8,247 nucleotides of DNA from Alphaproteobacteria bacterium (GTDB taxonomy: Bacteria > Pseudomonadota > Alphaproteobacteria > WRDZ01), in contig WRDZ01000028.1 in NCBI GenBank assembly GCA_009779595.1, positions 1-8,247 on the forward strand. Reading direction: 5' to 3'. The notes beneath the pieces were generated by a model, which did no database searches, was not told the DNA's origin, and was given only the letters and a program-made list of their open reading frames with translations. Shown piece by piece: positions 1 through 5,675 of the stretch. The stretch's first letter is position 1. Every line of letters starts with the position of its first letter. The translations under genes and the position numbers were made by a program.

Positions 1-56
1 ATAGCCAAAACGCCAAGCATTTCAACCATAGAACGGCCTTGTTGAGTATATTTCAT
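1..56 (-). CDS. Type IV pilin / pseudopilin-like protein, N-terminal fragment (runs off left edge)
   Basis: Only the first 18 codons are present, reading MKYTQQGRSMVEMLGVLA. A short charged/polar leader ends in Gly7, followed by R-S-M-V-E and then a hydrophobic run. This is the class III (prepilin peptidase) signal: cleavage after Gly, with Glu at mature position 5. In that family the hydrophobic segment serves as membrane anchor and assembly helix. The start is chosen because ATG at 54-56 (complement) is preceded by AAAGGAAAA at a suitable distance. The gene is divergent from epmA across an AT-rich gap. Whether it is a major pilin, a minor pilin or a secretion pseudopilin cannot be decided without the rest of the gene. 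The signal motif is seen directly; the role is inferred. Confidence 0.75.
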   Translation of the reverse strand, partial: MKYTQQGRSMVEMLGVLA

Positions 57-60
57 TTGG

Positions 61-70
61 TTTTCCTTTC
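61..70 (-). promoter_or_regulatory. Ribosome binding site of the pilin-like gene
   Basis: On the minus strand this reads GAAAGGAAAA, a few bases before the ATG at 54-56. It lies in a 15-nt block (61-75) that recurs exactly ahead of the lipoprotein gene at 1492-1506. Confidence 0.6.
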
Positions 71-107
71 ATAAAAATTCCAAACAGATTTTAAGCCTTA
101 GACATAA

Positions 108-138
108 TATATAGGCAAAAAAGTTAAGTAATTGTAAA
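108..138 (-). promoter_or_regulatory. Candidate promoter for the pilin-like gene
   Basis: On the minus strand TTTACA (133-138) is followed after 19 nt by TATATA (108-113), with TATATT and TATTAT alternatives immediately downstream. The -35 box is 5/6 to consensus, but the spacer is longer than ideal. Because the whole stretch is AT-rich, such matches arise easily by chance. This is a suggestion only. Confidence 0.25.
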
Positions 139-161
139 AATATGGCCTTTTGCTTTGGTTT

Positions 162-190
162 TTTACGCGCGTGGTTTACCTTCATATTAA
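162..190 (+). promoter_or_regulatory. Candidate promoter for epmA
   Basis: TTTACG (162-167) and TATTAA (185-190) are separated by 17 bp; each matches consensus at 4 of 6 positions. An alternative is TTGCGC (211-216), 17 bp, TATCAT (234-239), which has a better -10 box but would leave only about 14 nt of leader. The sequence does not decide between them. Confidence 0.25.
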
Positions 191-232
191 TGCAACAATA
201 GCAACCGGGCTTGCGCGCCGCGGGTTTGTCCT

Positions 233-244
233 ATATCATGATAT
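233..244. repeat. 12-bp perfect palindrome in the epmA leader
   Basis: ATATCATGATAT is exactly self-complementary and ends just before the epmA ribosome binding site. It could be a small operator or a chance AT-rich palindrome. There is no second copy in the window to support a regulator site. Confidence 0.35.
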
Positions 245-245
245 C

Positions 246-253
246 GAAAGGAA
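246..253 (+). promoter_or_regulatory. Ribosome binding site of epmA
   Basis: GAAAGGAA lies about 6 nt before the ATG at 260 and fixes that start. The same GAAAGGA core precedes the pilin-like and lipoprotein genes. Confidence 0.65.
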
Positions 254-259
254 CATAAA

Positions 260-1258
260 ATGACCAAGCAATGGTGGCAGCCGCATATATTCAACCGCAA
301 GCTTGACAACTTAAGCAAGCGGCAGGCCGTAATCGAAACTATCCGCGGATTTTTCAAGCAGCGCGATTTCCTTGAAGTCGACACTCCCGCGCTGCAGACA
401 AGCCCGGGGCTGGAGGTCCATCTGCACGCCTTCAAGACCCGCTTTGTCGACCCGTACGGCCAGCGCGACATGGATTACATGCTGCACACCTCGCCCGAGT
501 TCACCATGAAAAAACTGCTTGTCGCCGGCCTGCCCCGTATCTACAGCATGGGCAAGGTGTGGCGCAACAACGAAAGGTCGGCCCTTCACCACCCCGAATT
601 CACCATGCTGGAATGGTACCGCGCGGGCGTGGACTATAACGCGATAATGCAGGACACCAAAGACCTGGTCACGGCATGCTATGGGGCATGCGGGGCGGAC
701 ATCGCGAAGGAATGGGAATACCTTACCGTGGCCGACGCGTTCGAAAAATACGCGGGCATCGACATTTTGGCGACGGATTACGATGTTGCCAAACTGCGCC
801 AAGATGCAGGACGCGCCGGCGTTTCGTTCAGCCCGCAAGACAGCTGGGACGACATCTATTACCGCATAATGATGGATAAAATCGAGCCGTTTTTGGGGTT
901 TTCGGCTCCGACATTCCTGTGCGAATACCCGATACGCATGGCCGCCCTGTCGCGCCCCAAGCCCGGCAATCCGGCCGTTGCCGAGCGGGTCGAGCTTTAC
1001 ATCGACGGGCTCGAACTGGCCAACGGCTTTTCCGAGCTTACGGACTGGGCCGTGCAGCTTGAGCGGTTCCAGGAAGAGGTGCGGGAAAAACAGCGGGGTT
1101 ACGGCGAAGCCTACCCGATAGACATGGACTTCATCGACGCGCTTAAGCACGGGATGCCCCAGTGTTCGGGCATAGCCCTGGGCGTGGACCGCCTTGTCAT
1201 GGCCATATGCAAGGCCCACAGCATAGAAGACGTGCTGTGGGCCCCTGTGGCGTATTAA
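260..1258 (+). CDS. epmA: Elongation factor P--(R)-beta-lysine ligase EpmA
   Basis: EpmA (PoxA/GenX/YjeA) is a cytoplasmic class II lysyl-tRNA synthetase paralogue that activates (R)-beta-lysine with ATP and attaches it to a conserved lysine of elongation factor P, helping ribosomes through polyproline stretches. The 332 residues match the family size (about 325 in E. coli) and are only the catalytic core, without the N-terminal tRNA anticodon-binding domain of LysRS. Visible landmarks are motif 1 around residues 29-44, TSPEFTMKKLL at 77-87, motif 2 with RNNE at 102-105 followed by HHPEFTMLEWYR, ELANGFSELTD near 253-263, and motif 3 CSGIALGVDRLVM at 302-314. Ala306 in motif 3 sits where true LysRS normally has Gly, as in E. 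coli EpmA. The start is set by the GAAAGGAA site. The gene is divergent from the pilin-like gene and convergent with the lipoprotein gene. Its usual partners efp and epmB are not in this window. Confidence 0.95.
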   Translation: MTKQWWQPHIFNRKLDNLSKRQAVIETIRGFFKQRDFLEVDTPALQTSPGLEVHLHAFKTRFVDPYGQRDMDYMLHTSPEFTMKKLLVAGLPRIYSMGKVWRNNERSALHHPEFTMLEWYRAGVDYNAIMQDTKDLVTACYGACGADIAKEWEYLTVADAFEKYAGIDILATDYDVAKLRQDAGRAGVSFSPQDSWDDIYYRIMMDKIEPFLGFSAPTFLCEYPIRMAALSRPKPGNPAVAERVELYIDGLELANGFSELTDWAVQLERFQEEVREKQRGYGEAYPIDMDFIDALKHGMPQCSGIALGVDRLVMAICKAHSIEDVLWAPVAY

Positions 1259-1276
1259 GGCATCAAGCCGCTTTCC

Positions 1277-1486
1277 CTAGTGTTCGGAAACCGAAAGGTG
1301 CAATCCTGCGCCTGCCGAGTCGTACACCCTGCAATGGCGGTCGCACTTCTTGCCGGCCGGGCATTTGCACACCGTTTCCATCTTGTGCTCGCTGCACGCC
1401 TTGCTTTGGGCGTCGTGGTGATGCCTGTGGCATGCGGCCAGCCCAAGGCAGGCTATGCCTAGAAATAATATCAAAGTCTTCTTCAT
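1277..1486 (-). CDS. Small His/Cys-rich lipoprotein of unknown function
   Basis: This encodes 69 residues beginning MKKTLILFLGIACLGLAAC. It has a charged start, a hydrophobic core and the lipobox LAAC, with Cys19 as the expected lipidation and signal peptidase II site, so the product should be anchored in a membrane facing the periplasm. The mature part starts CHRHHHD and then has Cys31, Cys40, Cys42, Cys48 and Cys52 (spacing CxC-x5-C-x3-C). In all there are 6 Cys and 8 His in 51 residues, plus many Lys/Arg. That composition suggests metal binding or disulfides, but I recognise no family. The start at 1486 is preferred over an in-frame upstream ATG at 1528 because it has AAAGGAAA 8 nt ahead and gives a proper signal peptide. 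It is convergent with epmA (18-nt gap, no clear terminator) and appears to have its own promoter at 1562-1591. Confidence 0.8.
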   Translation of the reverse strand: MKKTLILFLGIACLGLAACHRHHHDAQSKACSEHKMETVCKCPAGKKCDRHCRVYDSAGAGLHLSVSEH

Positions 1487-1492
1487 TTCATT

Positions 1493-1500
1493 TTTCCTTT
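1493..1500 (-). promoter_or_regulatory. Ribosome binding site of the lipoprotein gene (decides the start)
   Basis: On the minus strand this reads AAAGGAAA, placed before the ATG at 1484-1486. An earlier, out-of-frame ATG follows it directly and opens a tiny frame whose TGA overlaps the lipoprotein ATG. The upstream in-frame ATG at 1528 has no such site. Confidence 0.65.
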
Positions 1501-1516
1501 CATAAATGACCATGTT

Positions 1517-1551
1517 CCAATGGGGCACGTTTCAACGATGCCAAACATTGG
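1517..1551. promoter_or_regulatory. Imperfect hairpin between the radical SAM and lipoprotein genes
   Basis: The arms CCAATG (1517-1522) and CATTGG (1546-1551) are complementary. Inside them GGCACGT (1524-1530) pairs with ACG (1535-1537) and TGCC (1539-1542), with one bulged base and a TTCA tetraloop. That gives about 13 base pairs broken by a small internal loop. On the minus strand it lies just after the radical SAM stop codon and near the predicted 5' end of the lipoprotein mRNA. There is no T-run after it on the minus strand, so it is not a standard intrinsic terminator there. On the plus strand a T-run follows after about 14 nt, too far away for a classic terminator. Possible roles are an mRNA 3'-end stabiliser, a leader structure or a protein-binding site. 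Confidence 0.5.
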
Positions 1552-1561
1552 TAAACGATAA

Positions 1562-1591
1562 ATTATTTTTTCACGGCTGGAATATAGTCAA
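1562..1591 (-). promoter_or_regulatory. Candidate promoter for the lipoprotein gene, inside the 3' end of the radical SAM gene
   Basis: On the minus strand TTGACT (1586-1591) and AATAAT (1562-1567) are separated by 18 bp, and each matches the sigma-70 consensus at 5 of 6 positions. This is the best promoter match I see in the window. The -35 box lies in coding sequence and the -10 box just past the TGA. A start near 1555 would give a leader of about 70 nt that begins with the 1517-1551 hairpin. Its function is inferred from the sequence match only. Confidence 0.5.
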
Positions 1592-2611
1592 TTCGGCTGT
1601 ACGGCTGATAGCAAATCCGCCATGTACGGGGCGCATGCTTATGTTGCGGACTATGCCGAACGCGTCAAGGCACTTGTTGTTTTCTATCGCCTGAAGCGGG
1701 GAGGATTCTTCCATGAACCTGCCTGTATGAGCGAACAAGGCCTTTATCGCCCGCTGGTCCTGGTTGAAAATACCGGGCGGCAGGCTGAGGGCGCGGCCTA
1801 TCGGGGCGATTTGCGAGAACTCTATACCCGCGCCCAAGGCGATGATTTCGTCCGCGCGCTGCCTTATGTCGGCGAATCGGCCCATCAGGACAATGCTTGT
1901 TTCGGCCAGCCGCCGGTTTTTCCGTATGATTTCAACGGCCCGGCGCGCACGATTCATATTTTCGCCGATGTCTTCCTTGTCCAGCATGGGCAAAGATATC
2001 TGCAGCTTCAAAGGCCGCCGCAGCTCCGTGATTTTGCGCAAAGCCCGCCGGGAGGGCGCGGAGGCCGCATCGCTGCCGACTCCCTTGAAAAGCAGGTGTA
2101 TTTTGTCGCGGTTGCCCTTCTGGCTTTCGTGCAGATACAGGTCGCCCAGGTCCGCTGAAAAAAGCGAATCGCAGTATGACAATGCCTCGCTGTCGCCCAC
2201 CTGCAAAACCGGCACTTTGCGCACGGCCTTGCGCGCGGCCAGCAGCAAGGGATACGGCATGCTGTAAACCGGCCCGGCCGCGTTTTCGCAGCAGTGGGCG
2301 CAATTATTCACGCAGCCGGCGACCGGCAGGATGCTGACCCACGCGGGCTTGCCGCCTGTGCGGGCGAGTATGCTTTCGTAATCAAAGCCGAAATCGCGCA
2401 CCAGCGACAGGTCGAAATTGTGTTTTTGCAGGTACTTGCGCGCGTCCGCGCCGGTCAGTTTGGCCAAGAGCTTTTCCCCGTCGGGTGAAAGCAGGTTCAC
2501 GGTTTTCCAGCCGTCAATCCGCCGCAGCCCGCTTTTCTGGGACAGCACCGGCCACGGGTGGCTGGCAAGCCCCGCCAGGATTTTCCTGCCCCTGTTCAAG
2601 CATCGGTCCAT
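1571..2611 (-). CDS. Radical SAM protein of unknown function, downstream of addA
   Basis: This encodes 346 residues. The segment LPVAGCVNNCAHCCENA carries the CxxxCxxC motif (Cys100, Cys104, Cys107) that binds the [4Fe-4S] cluster used to cleave S-adenosylmethionine. Later segments fit the radical SAM barrel: VLQVGDSEAL (135-144) where the GGE-type SAM-binding motif is expected, LQISLPMLD (203-211) as a following strand, and FSQIAPIGRA (265-274) late in the barrel. An extra Cys108 follows the cluster motif. Other Cys are at 4, 147 and 314. The tail has no SPASM-type Cys set, so one cluster is expected. The first 90 residues resemble nothing I know. The ATG comes 1 nt after the addA stop with only a weak upstream GCGGG, suggesting translational coupling to addA. 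Substrate and reaction are unknown. It is not EpmB: it lacks the KamA-type flanking sequence of that family. Confidence 0.85.
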   Translation of the reverse strand: MDRCLNRGRKILAGLASHPWPVLSQKSGLRRIDGWKTVNLLSPDGEKLLAKLTGADARKYLQKHNFDLSLVRDFGFDYESILARTGGKPAWVSILPVAGCVNNCAHCCENAAGPVYSMPYPLLLAARKAVRKVPVLQVGDSEALSYCDSLFSADLGDLYLHESQKGNRDKIHLLFKGVGSDAASAPSRRALRKITELRRPLKLQISLPMLDKEDIGENMNRARRAVEIIRKNRRLAETSIVLMGRFADIRQRADEIIALGAGIEFSQIAPIGRALSLPPGIFNQDQRAIKALFAHTGRFMEESSPLQAIENNKCLDAFGIVRNISMRPVHGGFAISRTAELTIFQP

Positions 2612-2612
2612 G

Positions 2613-5600
2613 TCACACCCGCACTTTCAGGCCGCTGTCCGTGAAGTACAAAAACCCGCGCACTTCCTTGTTCTTGAACACGTTTTTCACCACCCGCATA
2701 TAGGCGCGCATCTGCGGCAAATGCTTGTCCGGGTCTTTGTCGCTGCCGGTCTTGAAGTCCAATATGTCGACAGAATCGGCGCCGAAAACTATGCGGTCTA
2801 TCTGCCCGACGACCAGCTGGCCGTCGACAAACCCGGCTATCGGCACTTCGGCGCGCGAATCCGGGCCGAAAAACCCGGAAAGCGACGGGTCGGCGACAAC
2901 CCTGGCCGCCGCGGCTATCCAAGCCGGGTCGGCGGTCATGGCCTGCGGGCCGCCGTTTGCGGCCATAACCTCGATAAGGCGGTGCATGGCCTGTCCGCGG
3001 CGCAGGGCTTGGCGCTCCATTGGCTTGGCCGTCAGTTTCGACGGGGAAATCGTCCGCCCCGTGTCGCGCGCGGCAGGAGCCATCGACATATCGAACGGCG
3101 GAAATTCGGCAGGGACGCTCCAGCCCGCGTGTTCTTCCTGGGCGGGCATCTGGCTGTTGTCGCCCTGGTAATCGACCGTCATTTCTTCGCCGCAAACCTC
3201 GCGTATCAGCTGGTACCAGCTGCGCGCCTGCGGCTTAAGCGCCGATATTATCAGCATTTCCTCGGCGCGGGTCATGGCCACGTACAGCAGGCGCAGGCCT
3301 TCGTCGTTCAGCGAAAGCATATAGCTTTCCTGATATCCGGCCGCCACGTCCACGGACGGTTTTTGCGGCAGCCACAGCGGAGGCAGCCCGGGCGCGGACA
3401 GCAGCTTGTCGGGCAGATGGCGCAGGCTGGCCGCCGTCTTGTCCGCGGCCGGTATGATGACTATCGGAGCCTGCAGCCCCTTTGCCGCGTGCACGGTCAT
3501 AAGCCGGATTGCGCTGGCCTGGTCAAGGTCGCGCTTGATGGACAAATCCTGCCCCCCAAGCCAGGACGCGAACGCCTGCAGGGTCGGCACATTGTCCTTT
3601 TCAAAGTCCAGGGAAAGGGTCAGGAATTCGTCCAGCACGTCCGCGGCCTCAAGCCCAAGGCGCCGGATTAGACGGCGGCGCATGCCAAGGTCAAGGACAA
3701 GGGACAGGAACTCGAACGGGCGCAAATGGCGGCTGGCCAGCACCTTGTCCAGAATCCGGCTGCCCGGGCCGGGCGACTGCATGCGGCTGTAGATGCTGGC
3801 GTCGCCGCGGCCAAGGGCAAGCTTTTCTAAGGAAACATCATCCATGTTCAGCAGAGGGCCCTTTATGACCTCGGCCATGGCAAGGTCGTCGCCGGGAGTT
3901 ATCGCCCAGCGCACCACCGACATAAGGTCGACCACCGCCTGATGCTCAAGCAGCCTTATGCGGTCTATGCCGTGTATCCTTATGCCGGCAAGCTTAAGCT
4001 CGCGTATCAGCTTCAGCGAGAAGTCGTCGCGGGTCTTGACCAGTATCATGATGTCGCGTTCGGCCACCCTGCGGCCGCCGCTTAAGGTGTGGCTGTCCAA
4101 AAGCTCGCGTATCTGCCGCACGGTCTGAGCGACAAGAAGGTCGGCCGGGTCGCTTTGGTCCGAATCGGGCGCACGGCGCTTGCCGTCGGATACGGGTTCG
4201 GCCACGATTATGCGCGCGGATTTCCCGGTGAAGTGGGCGACGTGGCTTTTATCGGCCGCGCTTAAATTCTGCCCGGCATAGGGCGGGGCGTCCAGCACCT
4301 TGTCCACGAAGTCCAGCACCCCCTGCGAGCTGCGGAACGACTTGCTTAGCCCCACGCGCGAAAACCTGCCCCCGGCGCCGGCCATAATCCCGATGTCCTG
4401 TGCGGCAGCGGCAAAGCTTCTCATGTCCGCGCCCTGGAAGCTGAATATGGACTGCTTGGGGTCGCCGACCACCATCAGGGTGCGGTTTTCAGTACTGCGG
4501 GACTGCCCGGCGAAAAAGTCCTGGGTAAGGGCCTTTACGATATCCCACTGCCGCGGGGAGGTGTCCTGAGCCTCGTCCACCAGGACGTGCGACACCCGGT
4601 AGTCCAGGTTGTACAGCACCCAGTCGCGGCTGTGGCTGTCGCACAAAAGGGCGGCGGCCTTTTCGATGATGTCGTCATAGTCCAGCAAGGCCCTGTCCGC
4701 CTTGGCCTTTTCGTACAGCTTGACCGCGTGCTCAAGCACCGGATAGAACGCGGCGTTGTACCGGTAAATGCGGCCGGCGTGGAAATCCTGGTACGCCTTA
4801 TCGAACATGTCGCGCATGTCCTGTTCATCGGGCAGCTGGCCGATTGCGGCGGTGGCCAGTTTTTTGCGCGGCCCGTCTTTCGTGTTGAAAAGCCCGGCCA
4901 GAGTTTCGATATCACTGCAGGCCAGCCATTGCCTTATGATACAGGCATGCTTCCGGTCGGTTTCCTTGTCCGACTTTTCCATCATGCTTGCCCACGTCCC
5001 AAAGGCCGCGGCTGTCCGGGCGTGGTATTGCTCAACGGTTTGGCTGTTGCCCGGCAGCAGCAAGGCCTTTACAGCCTTTATATCGAATCCGCGGACCTGC
5101 CCGATATTGGCGGCAAGGCGCTGGCGCAGCTTGGATATGTCGGCAAAATCCAGCAGGGTGGAAAACTCTTCCATGAACTGCGGCGAGTCGCAGATTTTGT
5201 CAAGTATTCCGTCGACGATAGCCGCGGATTGAGACTCGTCCATGACGTCGAATCCGACGGTAATCCCCGCCTCGAACGGGAACTGCTGAAGCAGCGACTG
5301 GCAATAGCTGTGTATGGTCTGGACCTTCAGCGGCACGGGCGATTCTATGACGCTGAAGAACAGGCTGCGGGCCAACGCCATGTCCGAATCGCTTGGCGGG
5401 GCGGGCAGCAGGGCGGCCAGGCGCTGGCGCAGGTCGGCGTCATCGGTGACGGCCCATAGCGAAAGCTCGGCTACAATGCGGTTGGCCATGACGCTTGCGC
5501 CCGCGTTGGTATAGGTCAGGGCAAGGATATGCGGGTGGGGGACTCCGCTTAGCAGCAGGGCCAAAAAGCGGTCGGTCAGCACCTTGGTCTTGCCAGAGCC

Positions 5601-5675
5601 GGCCGACGCCGTCACCCAGACGCTGCGGGAAACGTCGATGGCAAGCTGCTGTTCGGGGCTTAGGCTAATCGGCAT
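2613..5675 (-). CDS. addA: Double-strand break repair helicase-nuclease AddA
   Basis: AddA is the UvrD/RecB-like 3'-5' helicase subunit of AddAB, which unwinds and trims DNA ends for RecA-dependent repair. With the start chosen here it has 1020 residues. Helicase motifs in order: Q motif LSPEQQ (5-10), Walker A ASAGSGKT (23-30, Lys29), motif Ia LALTYTNAGASVM (about 52-64), Walker B DEAQDTS (367-373), motif III GDPKQS (404-409), motif IV LSKSFRS, motif V TVHAAKG (727-733) and motif VI AMTRAEE (800-806). The C-terminal nuclease keeps His898, Asp960, Asp973 and Lys975 (IDR then DFKTG), so it should be active. ATG at 5675 is preferred to a TTG at 5705 because GAGGAGG lies 6 nt before it. The gene overlaps the end of addB by 11 nt and is followed after 1 nt by the radical SAM gene. 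It looks shorter than AddA proteins I recall from related bacteria. Confidence 0.95.
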   Translation of the reverse strand: MPISLSPEQQLAIDVSRSVWVTASAGSGKTKVLTDRFLALLLSGVPHPHILALTYTNAGASVMANRIVAELSLWAVTDDADLRQRLAALLPAPPSDSDMALARSLFFSVIESPVPLKVQTIHSYCQSLLQQFPFEAGITVGFDVMDESQSAAIVDGILDKICDSPQFMEEFSTLLDFADISKLRQRLAANIGQVRGFDIKAVKALLLPGNSQTVEQYHARTAAAFGTWASMMEKSDKETDRKHACIIRQWLACSDIETLAGLFNTKDGPRKKLATAAIGQLPDEQDMRDMFDKAYQDFHAGRIYRYNAAFYPVLEHAVKLYEKAKADRALLDYDDIIEKAAALLCDSHSRDWVLYNLDYRVSHVLVDEAQDTSPRQWDIVKALTQDFFAGQSRSTENRTLMVVGDPKQSIFSFQGADMRSFAAAAQDIGIMAGAGGRFSRVGLSKSFRSSQGVLDFVDKVLDAPPYAGQNLSAADKSHVAHFTGKSARIIVAEPVSDGKRRAPDSDQSDPADLLVAQTVRQIRELLDSHTLSGGRRVAERDIMILVKTRDDFSLKLIRELKLAGIRIHGIDRIRLLEHQAVVDLMSVVRWAITPGDDLAMAEVIKGPLLNMDDVSLEKLALGRGDASIYSRMQSPGPGSRILDKVLASRHLRPFEFLSLVLDLGMRRRLIRRLGLEAADVLDEFLTLSLDFEKDNVPTLQAFASWLGGQDLSIKRDLDQASAIRLMTVHAAKGLQAPIVIIPAADKTAASLRHLPDKLLSAPGLPPLWLPQKPSVDVAAGYQESYMLSLNDEGLRLLYVAMTRAEEMLIISALKPQARSWYQLIREVCGEEMTVDYQGDNSQMPAQEEHAGWSVPAEFPPFDMSMAPAARDTGRTISPSKLTAKPMERQALRRGQAMHRLIEVMAANGGPQAMTADPAWIAAAARVVADPSLSGFFGPDSRAEVPIAGFVDGQLVVGQIDRIVFGADSVDILDFKTGSDKDPDKHLPQMRAYMRVVKNVFKNKEVRGFLYFTDSGLKVRV

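Larger units (their letters stand above)
57..259. other. AT-rich divergent intergenic region between the pilin-like gene and epmA
   Basis: This is the only sizeable gap between genes, and it is much richer in A/T than the flanking coding DNA. It must hold the promoters of both divergent genes, unless epmA is read through from elsewhere. It contains T/A runs (114-140, 155-165), a GC-rich patch around 206-223, a 12-bp palindrome at 233-244, and weak promoter-like hexamers listed separately. No small gene or structured RNA could be supported. Confidence 0.6.

Noticed and set aside
311..1219. 302-codon minus-strand open frame opposite epmA
   Set aside because: epmA on the plus strand has all family motifs. 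The antisense product has none.
1283..1295. Hairpin TTCGG-AAA-CCGAA as a terminator between the convergent genes
   Set aside because: The stem is only 5 bp, lies inside the lipoprotein coding end and has no T-run on either strand.
1487..1528. Longer lipoprotein start at 1528
   Set aside because: It would place 14 polar residues ahead of the signal peptide and include the ribosome binding site in the coding region.
1571..2611. Radical SAM gene as epmB, the lysine 2,3-aminomutase partner of epmA
   Set aside because: The length is similar, but sequence around the cluster motif (GCVNNCAHCCENA) differs from the GGCAVNCRYCFRRH form of EpmB, and the rest does not follow the KamA pattern.
1277..2611. 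Radical SAM enzyme plus Cys-rich small protein as a RiPP maturase and precursor
   Set aside because: The small protein has a textbook lipoprotein signal and its own promoter candidate, and the enzyme shows no peptide-recognition domain or transporter nearby. It cannot be excluded but is not supported.
2418..3671. 417-codon plus-strand open frame opposite the radical SAM/addA junction
   Set aside because: It crosses two real genes on the other strand, has no domain and has a biased, His/Arg-rich composition typical of antisense frames.
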